Assembly: GCA_022925895.1 (NCBI GenBank)
Contig: JAKSYS010000068.1
Location: 62,001-126,000 of the forward strand
DNA from: Fragilaria crotonensis
Taxonomy: Eukaryota > Bacillariophyta > Fragilariophyceae > Fragilariales > Fragilariaceae
Length of the DNA stretch: 64,000 bases
Direction: 5' to 3'
Positions within the stretch are counted from its first letter, which is position 1, and each line of letters begins with the position of its first letter. The notes beneath the pieces are model-generated. The model was not told the origin of the DNA. It did not search any database and worked only from the letters and a program-made list of their open reading frames with translations. This document shows positions 52,900-63,154 of this stretch, one piece after another. A program made the translations under genes and the position numbers.

Positions 52900-54501
52900 A
52901 TGACAACAATGGCAACAGCGGTCCAATCGCAACCACGCGCCATTAATCGACTTCGTCGAAGCAAAAGTGTTGGCATCATTACCCTTTGCTCCTCATTTTT
53001 GCATCGAAATAAATCAATGGCTGCATTGGCCATTGTGGTACTTTTCTATTCACTCTTTGTATTTGAATCATTGCACGTACAACATCACGCTATAGATGGT
53101 CTTCGTCGAGGTGATGCCGCCGTCGTGCAACCAACACAATTGGCAGAGTGGTCGTCCAAGCATGACACAATCAAAGCAGCAGTGCGAAAGGAAGGAATCA
53201 TCACGGTCCAAGAAGAATCCCAGGCTCCAGAAAAGTTCCCTAGCGATCATGGTAAATGTTCCTTTCGGCACTATCCAGAAAGACGATACTATGGCTTACC
53301 GAATGTGGATCAACCGGAGTTTCTATTGCACGCCGAGTACATCTATGGTGAAAGACCCGTCGTTTTGCAGGAGATGAATCTGAGACAGAAACTATGTGTC
53401 AACCAAACGGAATGGCTCGATGAAATAAACGACTCCAACAAACTTCCCTTTGCCGATGGCACAAATCCAAGTATTGTACACATTGATCGCCTGAGAACCA
53501 CGGTCCATTACGATTCATTGCGAGACCAAGGTGTCACCTATGTTGCCACAATTTGCATGACGAATTCACAATGTCAGTGGAGGGATACCCCACAAGAGGT
53601 ATTGGAATACAAACTTAGCACCAGGGTCAAGCCAAATACTGTCCGCACGCTATTTCTACTTTTGGACGACAAATTCCAGGTACTCAAAGAAACAACAATT
53701 ACCTTTGAACGTGATGCACTTTGGGGGAATCAGAAATTCAAGCCAAGTGATTCCGAAACAAGAACCGAGATCCGAGCCCTCGACGATGCTAGACTATTTG
53801 TCTATCAAAATAAACTATGGGTAAGCTTTCGAGACGGACGTGCCTTTGGATACGACAGACAAGTCTTGAACCCGCTGCACATTTCACCCGATCAGGTTTT
53901 GATCCGAGCCTCGGAAACACTATCGTTCTGTTGTGGTCGCAACATGGCTCTCATGACACCGGCCGACCACACACTCCAATCCTTAACGTGGGTTGATCCT
54001 GTTACGGTGATTGACGTACATACCGTACAAAATGTAAATGAAACACATCGAAGACTCTTGGAGGCAGGACGAGCCAACAAAAAGTCGCATATTCATGGAA
54101 CCAACGCGTTTATGGTTCCCTACGGCCAGGACGAACTTTTGGGCATGGCCCATTTTCATCGACCTTTCAATCGCGATGAGAATGTATACGCTCGATTTGG
54201 CCATCACTACACGCATGCGTTCTTCACCATTTCAGCCAACACACCATTTCGCCTCAAACGACTTTCGGCAGAGTTTGTCCTACCCAGCTACCATCACGCA
54301 AATGACGCAGAAATTATTCAGTTCATCAGTGGCTTGGAGCTGCATGACGATCAGGTTGTTCTTGCTTGGGGTATTAATGATTGTGAGGGAGCCGCTGGAA
54401 CTATCTCTGTGGACGTGGTTAATCGACTTCTTCGAAATGTCCCGGAGGGTAAGGAAGTTGTTGATTTCATGTTGACTGGAGCAGCGACGACGTCCGAGTG
54501 A
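52900..54501 (+). CDS. Type II membrane protein with beta-propeller-like lumenal domain
   Basis: 533 residues, single exon. A short basic cytosolic tail is followed by one membrane helix (AALAIVVLFYSLFVFE, about residues 42-58), a spacer and a large lumenal domain with repeated aromatic/acidic strands (LDDARLFVYQNKLWVSFRDG, HGTNAFMVPYGQDELLGMAHFHRP, FGHHYTHAFFTISA). N-glycosylation sites are present (NQTE, NETH). The topology is that of a Golgi glycan-acting enzyme. The repeated DARLF and HGTNAF motifs suggest a five-bladed propeller such as glycoside hydrolases or phosphorylases, but I cannot assign a family. Confidence 0.75.
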   Translation: MTTMATAVQSQPRAINRLRRSKSVGIITLCSSFLHRNKSMAALAIVVLFYSLFVFESLHVQHHAIDGLRRGDAAVVQPTQLAEWSSKHDTIKAAVRKEGIITVQEESQAPEKFPSDHGKCSFRHYPERRYYGLPNVDQPEFLLHAEYIYGERPVVLQEMNLRQKLCVNQTEWLDEINDSNKLPFADGTNPSIVHIDRLRTTVHYDSLRDQGVTYVATICMTNSQCQWRDTPQEVLEYKLSTRVKPNTVRTLFLLLDDKFQVLKETTITFERDALWGNQKFKPSDSETRTEIRALDDARLFVYQNKLWVSFRDGRAFGYDRQVLNPLHISPDQVLIRASETLSFCCGRNMALMTPADHTLQSLTWVDPVTVIDVHTVQNVNETHRRLLEAGRANKKSHIHGTNAFMVPYGQDELLGMAHFHRPFNRDENVYARFGHHYTHAFFTISANTPFRLKRLSAEFVLPSYHHANDAEIIQFISGLELHDDQVVLAWGINDCEGAAGTISVDVVNRLLRNVPEGKEVVDFMLTGAATTSE

Positions 54502-55690
54502 TAGATCATGTGATGCACACACATAATAATTCCTTGCTGGGCACCGAAGTTTGCTTTGTTGCTGGTGTCAGATCAAGTTGCGTGCGCTTTCCCGGGCTGA
54601 CATCTGCTACACTTGTTCTTCTCGCCTGCAAGGTCACCTCTGACGTCCAAATGAGCTACCTCGTTGCAAAGTACTTTGAGTACCTGGTACTCCAGTTCTG
54701 ACGCCAGTCGCGGGCTAGAAGTGTAATCATCCAACACTCTGAGTGGGTTTGTTCAAGGCGATTGTATACCGAACAGTTGTTATCAATAGCTGAGTCCATA
54801 AAGTTTAGGAAGTGGAAAATATTGTGCGCTTTCTGCAATCTGCGCTTCACCACGATGACAATGGGGAATCTGAACTTGGCGTCTATAGATGTCACATGTC
54901 AGATGCGCCACTTCGTCCCCATATCATGGCACTTACTACTGCTTGTCAATCGTCGCATTCGTCCTCGAATGCCGATTGCTGCCGGTACAATACTCAGAAT
55001 TCGAGAATCTCCGCTGTATCATAACGCTTCATGAGCATAAATATCATCACGGTCACGTGGGACTTGGGGAATATCCAGTTCTCTTTTTGGTGCAACGCTG
55101 TCACACGTCACAAACGGAGCCTTCTTCTTGATCTTGCTATGACATATGCGTAGTATGGCGACCGTACGTATACATAATTTTGTAACGCGACAACGCGACG
55201 CCTCCTAAGTTCAATGAGATACGCTGAATACGTCATTGAAAATGTTGATGTTGCAAAATGTCGTTTCGAAGGCAACGTGTATTCCACGTAATGATGCACT
55301 ACGACTCACATGAAAAGATACACATGATATAATCTATCCTACATCAAGTGCATACATGTCGTAATTGTCGGCAACACCTGTGTGCCTATGAGATGTCATG
55401 TCGCATGAACGGGCAGAGCGGTATTTTGCTCGGTAAAAAACGAATCAGCGGATATTACTATGCATACTTTCTTTCAGGCGGGCTCCCTCGGGAATGACTG
55501 ATTGTGAATTGTCCGAGTGACATGTTTCATTGCCTCTTCCCCATCAGTTATATGATAGTCGATTCAGCTGAATGATCGTATGCCCTGTTGAACTCCGTTG
55601 ATATGCCCATCGCCATTATGGTACAATATCTGGATTATTAATCACTACAGTAGAACCCTATCCTCATCGTTTGCCGGAGTTGAAGCGCTG
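54502..55690. other. Intergenic, about 1.2 kb
   Basis: GTAC motifs near 54670. No gene recognised. Confidence 0.45.
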
Positions 55691-56200
55691 TCACTTTGTT
55701 GTCGTGTTTTGCTTCAAGCGTGGGGATCGTATGGGATCCACAAACATGAAGATTACGTCGGATGATGATGACGATGCGCATTGTGGGTACCGCTTCTGAA
55801 TGGTAGAAGGTGGATCTTGACTTGTGCTATTGAGTAAGGTTTCATTGCTCCCTTGGGATCCTTCCGAGGACGTAGGGAAAGCGCGTTTATTCAAGGCTTG
55901 ATTCCGTTTGAAGTCTTCCACCATCAATTCCCATTCCTCTTTTGAAACACTATTCCTTTCACGAGGTCGAGGAGAAACTGAAAAGAGCTCGGCTCTGTCC
56001 GTTTCCATTAGTGACTGTATCATCTTGTATCCTTCTGACGCCGAATCGATGGTCGACATCACAGGACTGCCTTGCTCTCCTTCGTAGTTCTCGACAGTTA
56101 TTACTCGCTCTAGTCGCTGCGGGCATTCTTCCGGATGAGGACTGTCATTGGAAGTCATATGTGCGTTTTCAACGGTTGTAAACACTCGTGTAGGTATCAT
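55691..56200 (-). CDS. Small hypothetical protein
   Basis: 169 residues from an ATG at 56200 (MIPTRVFTTVENAHM). It is acidic and Ser-rich (SSSSSDVIFMF, SEGSQGSNETLL) with no membrane segment or recognised domain. KEEWELMVEDFKRNQALNKRAF could be a short helix. It is isolated in repeat-rich DNA, so it may be real or a chance open frame. Confidence 0.4.
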   Translation of the reverse strand: MIPTRVFTTVENAHMTSNDSPHPEECPQRLERVITVENYEGEQGSPVMSTIDSASEGYKMIQSLMETDRAELFSVSPRPRERNSVSKEEWELMVEDFKRNQALNKRAFPTSSEGSQGSNETLLNSTSQDPPSTIQKRYPQCASSSSSDVIFMFVDPIRSPRLKQNTTTK

Positions 56201-56666
56201 GGTTGAAGGTGTTCACTCCCACCGATAGCTGACCCAGGATACGGATCAATGATGAAGTTTTGTGTTGGCACGGTCGAAATCTTCCGTCCCACGATTTCAT
56301 GTTTACCGCAGCTGGTCTACGGTCGTATAGGAGTTGCGCAGTCTATAATACACTGGAGACTGGAGTACAATTACTCCGAGTCTCTGAGTACATGGTTAAT
56401 CCTCAACATTACTAACTGCTACAGGTTGTTCTACGAATTCTCCAGTATTCAGAGCACGTCGTAAAAAGGGGACCTCTCGCTAATTAACAAGAAGGAATCG
56501 CATAAGAGGAAAGGGACATCCACACTCCCGTACTTGTACTCCGTTCTTTTGCAGAATCTACCGGTAGTCGAATCGGGACCAACGTAGGTGATGTTTCACC
56601 GTGAAACGGAGGTCGTGTACCAGGTACCATCTCAGAAATGCAAATACTACCTGGTACGAGTAGTAT
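56201..56666. other. Intergenic
   Basis: Upstream side of the small ORF; GTAC motifs; no gene. Confidence 0.4.
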
Positions 56667-56887
56667 GGGAGCCCGTGTATGTCCCCTAATCGAGCCGGCC
56701 CTGCAGTATTGTACGGTAGTACTGAGTTCCACTTACTACTGTTACAAAATACGGTATTTCTGTCCTCAGAGGAGCAGTCTGAGATTTGTAGGTAAAGTAT
56801 GTGTAACTTAATTTGCACTATAATTTATGGAGTCGATTTTTTTAGAAAAGCTCGATCGGCTCGATTAGGGGACATACACGGCCTCCC
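56667..56887. repeat. 31-bp inverted repeat pair, MITE-like
   Basis: Arms 56667-56697 and 56857-56887 pair over 31 bp with one mismatch (core CCGTGTATGTCCCCTAATCG, 25 bp perfect), 159 bp apart. No target duplication could be seen. Confidence 0.6.
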
Positions 56888-57229
56888 TGAATTTCTTTTT
56901 GCTCGGAGTAGATCCCAGTATGTCATTCGATTTAGGACATGTGTGCAAATACATACAGTATGTCCACAGTGCGCGTTGCGAGTATTAGTGCATTTTCGGA
57001 TCGAATGGCGAACGTCAGTACCGCATTGATGCAAAGTTCCGATTGGAATCGAGTGAAATGACGTCAGGCAATACGCACCGGCTACCAATCAGCTAGACCT
57101 AACCGCACCTTTCCGAACTGTCACATGGTTGTATTTTGTTTATTGTCGTCATTTGTGTTCAAAGTACAAACAGTATGTGTACTGGTGATCCCGTATGTAC
57201 AAGGCGTATTACCTGGTACTAGCTACACC

Positions 57230-57514
57230 GGGTACAGTATTTAGTCTGGTCCAGACTATTGTGCAACACTCCATTTTTTGACCCCAAACATAAATTAGTC
57301 TGGATCGGCCAATTTGCGAATATTGGCGCACGGATACCAGGGACGTCAGGAAACACATCTACGATTCGTACTATTAGCGATTCAGAAGCCAAATGAAAAA
57401 TACCGACTTTTTATGATGCCCTTATGGCGAAAATTAGTTTCAAACATATATTAGTCTGGACCACAGTATTTAGGAATCCAGGCTATTTGCCCATCCAGAC
57501 TAAATACTGTGCCC
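57230..57514. mobile_element. Small terminal-inverted-repeat element, type unknown
   Basis: 285 bp. Ends match as GGG(T/C)ACAGTATTTAGTCTGG (57230-57249 and 57495-57514, one mismatch). The motif TTAGTCTGG recurs inside. No clear target duplication, no coding. Confidence 0.6.
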
Positions 57515-57924
57515 GTACCCATTTTTTTTGCAACCGGTTGTGCAACCCCGTAGGCCTAGTATTAATCGTACAAAACGTAGCCAGATGTACCAAGTCCACG
57601 CTACTGGATCAATTCCTAGAGTATGCATCACACCGAGCGCACATTTACCGTACTGAAGGAGAATATCGAAAAATTAGACCTCTTGCTTCCTGAATAACAC
57701 CTGCTGTCTTGGTACAGTATTTGGTACTCGGTACTCCGTGTACGTAGTACATCGCTACACATCTCATGCTCTACACGTCTGCTGTATGCATAGTTGTGTA
57801 CCATACATCACGTTATATGAAAACTACAGACCTACCGGCATGTTGACTTTATTGTCGTGGTACAGTAGTATGTACCAGGATAACTATACTGAACGCAAAT
57901 GCAATAAACAGTACCAGGTACTCG
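57515..57924. other. Intergenic
   Basis: GTAC-rich and CpG-containing, ending at the CpG-poor tract. No gene. Confidence 0.4.
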
Positions 57925-60010
57925 AGTACCTGGTAATACAGTATTATTTATACTGGCTTTTTCTTTGTTTGTTTCTCTGTAGGATTGTGAGCTTATTTGT
58001 TGTTTGTCAACACTCCATTATAAGTCATAAATCAATCAAAGATAAGAACCAGTAAGTCTTTCAAAATGATAATCTAAGTAAATTACACTGCAAACATAAT
58101 CATAACAGCCTGACCCCAGATTACTTTCCTTGGTGTAGATCTTACATAATGTAGTCTTCATTTCTCAAAGACATGTATGCCTTTTGGATCTCTCAGTAGA
58201 GTTGTGCATGCCAGGAAATTTATCCTGGTCTTCCATTCTTGGTTTTTCAAAGCAACACCAGCAGCATATATTCTAGAGCTACGGTCATGGCTTATCTACT
58301 ATCTTTAAATTCCCACCACAGTAAGACTGGCTGCATCAACAGAAGTACTTGAGGTCTTGGCAAGTACCAAGCTCCAAGGCACAAATGCACAAAAAGAATT
58401 GGCTCATTGTACCATGGCATCAATAACAGATGCATTACAAGCAGCATCACACCCCTTCAAGTCTTTGTGTTTGAGTCTTCCTCCCACTTGCACCACTCTC
58501 AAGAACCAGTGTTCACACATCTGATACCAGAATCAATCACACCCACCAGCCACAAGTACATAACATTTCTGGTGAGGGTTTCCTACATGGTCATATGGCC
58601 CACCCTCCACTAATCTCTTGATTAGCTTCTGTGTGAGAGAAGCTGATCCATAGTACTGTCCACAAGATAGCAGAGACCCTTGAAACAACCCTTCTTGTGA
58701 GCTGGCTCTAGTGATGCTGGTTCATGGTTCCACTACATAGAAAAAGAGGGTGTTGTGTACCTTGTTGTTCTCTCTGTTAAGAAGCGGGGGACTGTGGCTG
58801 GTTGCAATCTATTAAGTGCCTCCCTCTCAGTATCAACACAAAAGTCTGTATAAATACAGCATTGAAGCTTGAAAATCATGATTTCCACAAGACTAACGTA
58901 TGTGACAGCCAGGTTCAGTCATTGTTGACAATTTTATGCAAAAGGTCATACAGGAGGGTTGAACTGGAAATTGGAAGTAGTTAGCTAGTACTCCTGAGGT
59001 GGTGTTGTGACAGTCAGAGCTGAATGTAGGATAAGAAAATTATTTGGAGTACAGTACTTTTTACTCCAAGAACTCCAGCAAGTACAAGCATGGACAGAGT
59101 ATCTGGACAAATCAAACTACCACAGTACCTGGACAGATTGAGAAATTGGTGATTTGATTGTATTCATTCAGAAAGATTTATGTAGTGACTACCCAGCATA
59201 TTGTAGTACACCCTAAAACACATGGTGTTACTGTACTAGTAGCTTGTTTTTGGTGAGGAGTGACCATTCACAAGTTAGAACACATTAAATTTGGGATTTT
59301 TCCTGCTCGCAAGAATTTTATCTTTGTAGTTTAATTGCTGACTACTGTAACAACAAGTAAATGAAATCACAGTGTTAAAGTAGTCAGACTGATGTTCCAG
59401 CAAGCTAGTGAAGGTGTGAGGATCCACTACATACGTTTTGCCAAGTCTAACATCACCAGCAAAAAACAACTCAACAGGCATGGTCACAGTCACAGTCACT
59501 TTTGAAAAATAAATTTTGTTGACAACTCATTTTTTATCCTATGGCACATTCCAAAGAACTACCAGCACTGGCTACTAATTTAATTGAACCAGTGTCAGTT
59601 GCAAAGCATGAGTTTCACCACAAACTCCAAGATATTCCTGTTGTTCAGATCACCAGCAATTGAATGTGTTCCTTTCTGAGGACTCAAGAACCACTTCCAC
59701 AACAGCAGACTCATAACAACACATACATTTGACATGAATGTGTAACATGCAAAAAAGTCATACCCACTTGATTTTGTAAATTGGACTCAATTTGAGTGAC
59801 TCACCTGTCCTGATGCCATGTTAAGGAAAAACTCAAAGAATGAAGACTTGACAAATCATATCATCTTCATGATTTTCCATCACAATAGCTGCATAGCATA
59901 CCCATCATCTATCTATTTGTTCAACCTTAAAGAAAACTGTCAACAAGTGTGCCTTTAAGGCAAAAGAATTCTAATCCAGACACCATGTTTATATGCTTGT
60001 TCTTCCTTTG
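57925..60010. other. CpG-depleted tract, no intact gene
   Basis: From 57961 to 60000 I count five CpG dinucleotides in 2040 bp, while flanking DNA has them frequently. TpG and CpA are abundant. No ORF has a recognisable product. It is probably old repeat DNA that was cytosine-methylated and lost CpG by deamination. Confidence 0.7.
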
Positions 60011-60049
60011 CTGGTTGACGCTGTACAGGAGTAGTGAGGAACGGACCGG

Positions 60050-60123
60050 AGCACTGGAGTAGTGGAGTAGTGGAGTAGTGGAGTAGTGGAGTAGTGGAGT
60101 AGTGGAGTAGTGGAGTAGTGGAG
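60050..60123. repeat. 9-bp minisatellite GTAGTGGAG, left part
   Basis: About eight tandem copies of a 9-bp unit, interrupted by the TA-flanked element and resumed at about 61985-62016. Confidence 0.85.
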
Positions 60124-60902
60124 TATGGCTGGATGCAGGAAAAAAGTGTTTTGGGTAGCCCTTCGTGGCTCTGGTATGATATATATTTTTAGTCTTTAAC
60201 GAAGTCAGTCTGCAACTACAAGTGCTTCGATGCCGGATTATCACATTTTCACTGACCACAATGTGAATACACACAGCATCTTCAACTCATAACAAACGTT
60301 TCATGGACTTGTGATGAACTTCAGATCAAAGTAGAATCACGTTAACAACCCCGACAAATGATTTCTCTACTAGGTGTGTAATTTATAGAACGAAGAAGCC
60401 GCAGAATCGATTACAATCTGCCGTATGATACCAAACACGAAACAGATTTGTCACATCCGAATAGTCTTCGCTTGTTGACATCATTCACCACTACCCAACC
60501 CCAATACCATGTTCCACTTCCATGTTCAAGTGCTCTAAGCTTCTCATTTCTCCAGAGTGTGCACAAGGACACGGATCCCGCCATATAGAAATTTGCTTGT
60601 TGACGACCACATCCAGCCTGTCATTCGAATCGGACATTAATCTCTCCGCTTTCTCAGAGGGTAATGTCCTCCAATGGTGTACAGCCTGGTGCTGTCAAAG
60701 GACTGCTGTAACTTGTGAGAGTTGTTGGACAAGCTGCCATGGTCTCTTGAATTGGGGATGGTCGGAGGTGGTGGAGCGGGCACTCAACTTGTTGGGATGG
60801 TTGGGATGCAGCTCCTGGTTGACTGGACCATCTCGACTTGGTGCGGAGCCAAAATACCCATGGTGCACTCCGGATCAAGAATCCTGATTTTCAAAGCAGG
60901 TT

Positions 60903-61620
60903 TCAGTTTCGGATCTCGCGGCAACGATTTAAGACAACACATTCTTGACGCAACAACATAGCAAAAATCATCATATCCTCAGTATTGCCATTTTCAGGAT
61001 CCCCATTTTTGTCAATCAATTGTTTGAGCGATTGAAAGCAAGCATTCCATCCTTGCCCATCAATAGCTACCTCAACAATAAGGTCCTGCATTTGAGCCCT
61101 GATTAATTTCAATAAGCCAGAGTGAAGCAACCATTCCGGGCTTCGCTCTCGGATGAACTTAACCAGCAGCATCTTCGCGACCCCGGTGTGCGTGTCCAAG
61201 TTTGCTGCGTTGTCGGCCTTGGTGACTAAAGAGGGAATCATGTCCATCAAGAACACTTCAAGGAACACATCAACATTAGCGTATACACTGTTAAAGCAAG
61301 GGAGGCGACTTCACAAGTCAAAGAAACCTCTGGACTCGATGTTTCCCGGGTGGTAATTGATTAGGAGGGATCCGAGGATAATGCAATATTTTTTAAACGC
61401 AAACAGGTTCTTCAGCAAAGTGGCATATGAATACCTCACTTTTCAACGGCTCTTGCTGGTAGAGAATGCCATGCAAGGCGGTAAATTGACATGCAAGAGC
61501 ATATGTGGTCAAGCGGATTCGATTGCCAACTCTATCGAGGAGTGTCACATCTGACATCACATCCACGAGAGACTCAACGATATCACTTTTGGTGAAGTTG
61601 CTCAGTTAAAAATTAAGAGT
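60903..61620 (-). pseudogene. Decayed coding fragment inside element copy 2
   Basis: The minus strand reads IVESLVDVMSDVTLLDRV, LTTYALACQFTALHGILYQQ and, after interruptions near 61350-61420, MLLVKFIRERSPEWLLHSGLLK, DLIVEVAIDGQGWNACFQSL and DMMIFAMLLRQECVVL. This has the composition of true helical protein. It could be captured host sequence or a degenerate element protein; no family recognised. Confidence 0.45.
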
Positions 61621-61750
61621 CAAAGGGCTCGTTCCATGACTTTCGATACTGCGACGTCTCTGTAATTGGTTTCAGTTCGAGGAGTAGTTGTCGTTACAAC
61701 TCCCTGAACACAGTCCTCAGCACACGACAAGATAAAAAATGATCCGTTGC

Positions 61751-61829
61751 GTCTCCCGCGTGCACTGATATTGGTACTGCTTTTAGTGCCTTTGATGATG
61801 CTTTTGAGCTATCAGTGCACGCGGGAGAC
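61751..61829. repeat. Conserved hairpin inside element copy 2
   Basis: Perfect 20-bp arms GTCTCCCGCGTGCACTGATA and its complement (61751-61770, 61810-61829), 39-nt loop. Pairing continues for four more bases after one mismatch. Confidence 0.85.
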
Positions 61830-61984
61830 ACAACATAACGCAAGATATGCGGTTGTCAATGTCGACAACAATGAGGTGTGGTGATTGACGAGTTATGCAA
61901 ATGCGTCTCGGAGAAAAACTAAATAAATAGCATACCAGTGCTACTGAGGCTACCCTAAATTCACAAAACTTGCATCCAGCCATA

Positions 61985-62016
61985 GAGGAGTAGTGGAGTA
62001 GTGGAGTAGTGGAGTA
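61985..62016. repeat. 9-bp minisatellite GTAGTGGAG, right part
   Basis: About three copies, continuing the array at 60050-60123 on the far side of the inserted element. Confidence 0.8.
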
Positions 62017-62528
62017 CGGTAGTACTTGGCTAGAGTACCCGGTATCTGAGAACTCGTGAAAATCAGGGTTACCCCAATGCACCCTTACTTTGGTACTGTA
62101 CCTGGTACTGCTGTGATTGACTAATTCGAGTTGCAAAAAACACGGATTGGGTTGCAAACCTACGCCGTTCTCTCGTAGAAATTTTGCAACCCTACGTGCA
62201 ACTGGGTTGCAAAAGATCCTGATGTTCCGCACTGCGTTTTTGTCACAGTACCTGCAAGTTCTACAGGTCCCTGTCGTATACACATACCGGAGGGAGTTGA
62301 AAATACTACTTCGGTTGCAAAACACCGGAAATGTATCTATTGTGGCGAGTTGTTCGATGACTGAAGAATGGCCTTGCAGGCGCGTTTTTTGTATTAAGTT
62401 CCAAAAGGTGCGTGATGAATTCGGCGCTATTGATCCCTAACCGCAAAACGTGGTACTCTACTGCCGGTAGTCTAATCGGAAGTACGAAGTACTCCTGAGG
62501 CCGATGCTTACAGAAAATAGAAAAAGAC
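62017..62528. other. Intergenic repeat-rich stretch
   Basis: Contains several copies of GGGTTGCAAA in both directions (about 62150, 62182, 62205, 62311). No gene. Confidence 0.4.
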
Positions 62529-63053
62529 ATGCCTAAAAAAAAGACGTCATTTTTGTGGAAACTCAATGCTTACGTCCTCAAAAGTCGACATAAATCGAAA
62601 CAAAAACGGTGTCGCTTTTTTTGGAACCGGGATCTTTTCGCCAGGCAAAGAAAAAGCGACACTGTTTTTGACTCGACCCGGCTGGAAACAAAAAGCGACA
62701 CTGGAGTACTCGCTACTAGCCTCATACGCATCCGATTGGCGCCGATTGCCAAGTTTTGCACAATGTTCGTCAAAGCTAATTCTACCACCTTGCGCACCGT
62801 TTCTGAAGCAACCATGGGACTAAAAGCTTCGCGACTTCTCGCGATCGACATGGTAAAGGGTCTGTGTGGTGATGGTGGCGAAGATCCGCTCACCGAAAAT
62901 GATTGTTTCAACAAAGATGGCGAGATTGATGACGAGAGACTCGAAAGTTATCTCATGCAAGATGACGACGACGACGAACGGAAGACAAAGGCGCGGATTG
63001 CTTTGGCGTACATGGTTGGACAGAGAATTAAACGGAAAAGAAGTCTTGCTTGA
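62529..63053 (+). CDS. Open frame just upstream of the Harbinger transposase
   Basis: Up to 174 residues, ending TENDCFNKDGEIDDERLESYLMQDDDDDERKTKARIALAYMVGQRIKRKRSLA. The acidic-then-basic C-terminal part looks coded; the first 80 residues may be chance. It could be an upstream exon or the accessory protein of the Harbinger element that follows. Short inverted copies of GTGTCGCTTTTT lie within it (62609, 62653, 62691), which argues that part of it is element end rather than protein. Confidence 0.35.
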   Translation: MPKKKTSFLWKLNAYVLKSRHKSKQKRCRFFWNRDLFARQRKSDTVFDSTRLETKSDTGVLATSLIRIRLAPIAKFCTMFVKANSTTLRTVSEATMGLKASRLLAIDMVKGLCGDGGEDPLTENDCFNKDGEIDDERLESYLMQDDDDDERKTKARIALAYMVGQRIKRKRSLA

Positions 63054-63154
63054 GTCCGAGAGAGCGAAACCGCCCGCCCAAGAAAACGCGGATTTCACGC
63101 CCGAGGTGGTATACTGATCCGGTCACAGGAGCGCGGCGCAAGAAGACGCCAAAA

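Larger units (their letters stand above)
60126..61982. mobile_element. TA-flanked terminal-inverted-repeat element, copy 2
   Basis: 1857 bp. 35-bp imperfect terminal inverted repeats (60126-60160, 61948-61982) starting TGGCTGGATGCA, with TA outside each end (60124-60125, 61983-61984). It is the same family as 11895-12523 in opposite orientation: the hairpin at 61751-61829 lies 153 bp from the right end, as the other copy's lies 157 bp from its left end. It sits in a minisatellite that flanks it on both sides. The interior holds a decayed coding stretch on the minus strand (60903-61620). No transposase is recognised. Confidence 0.78.

Noticed and set aside
60050-60123. Tandem repeat considered as a CRISPR array
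   Set aside because: Units are 9 bp and contiguous with no spacers, in a eukaryotic context.
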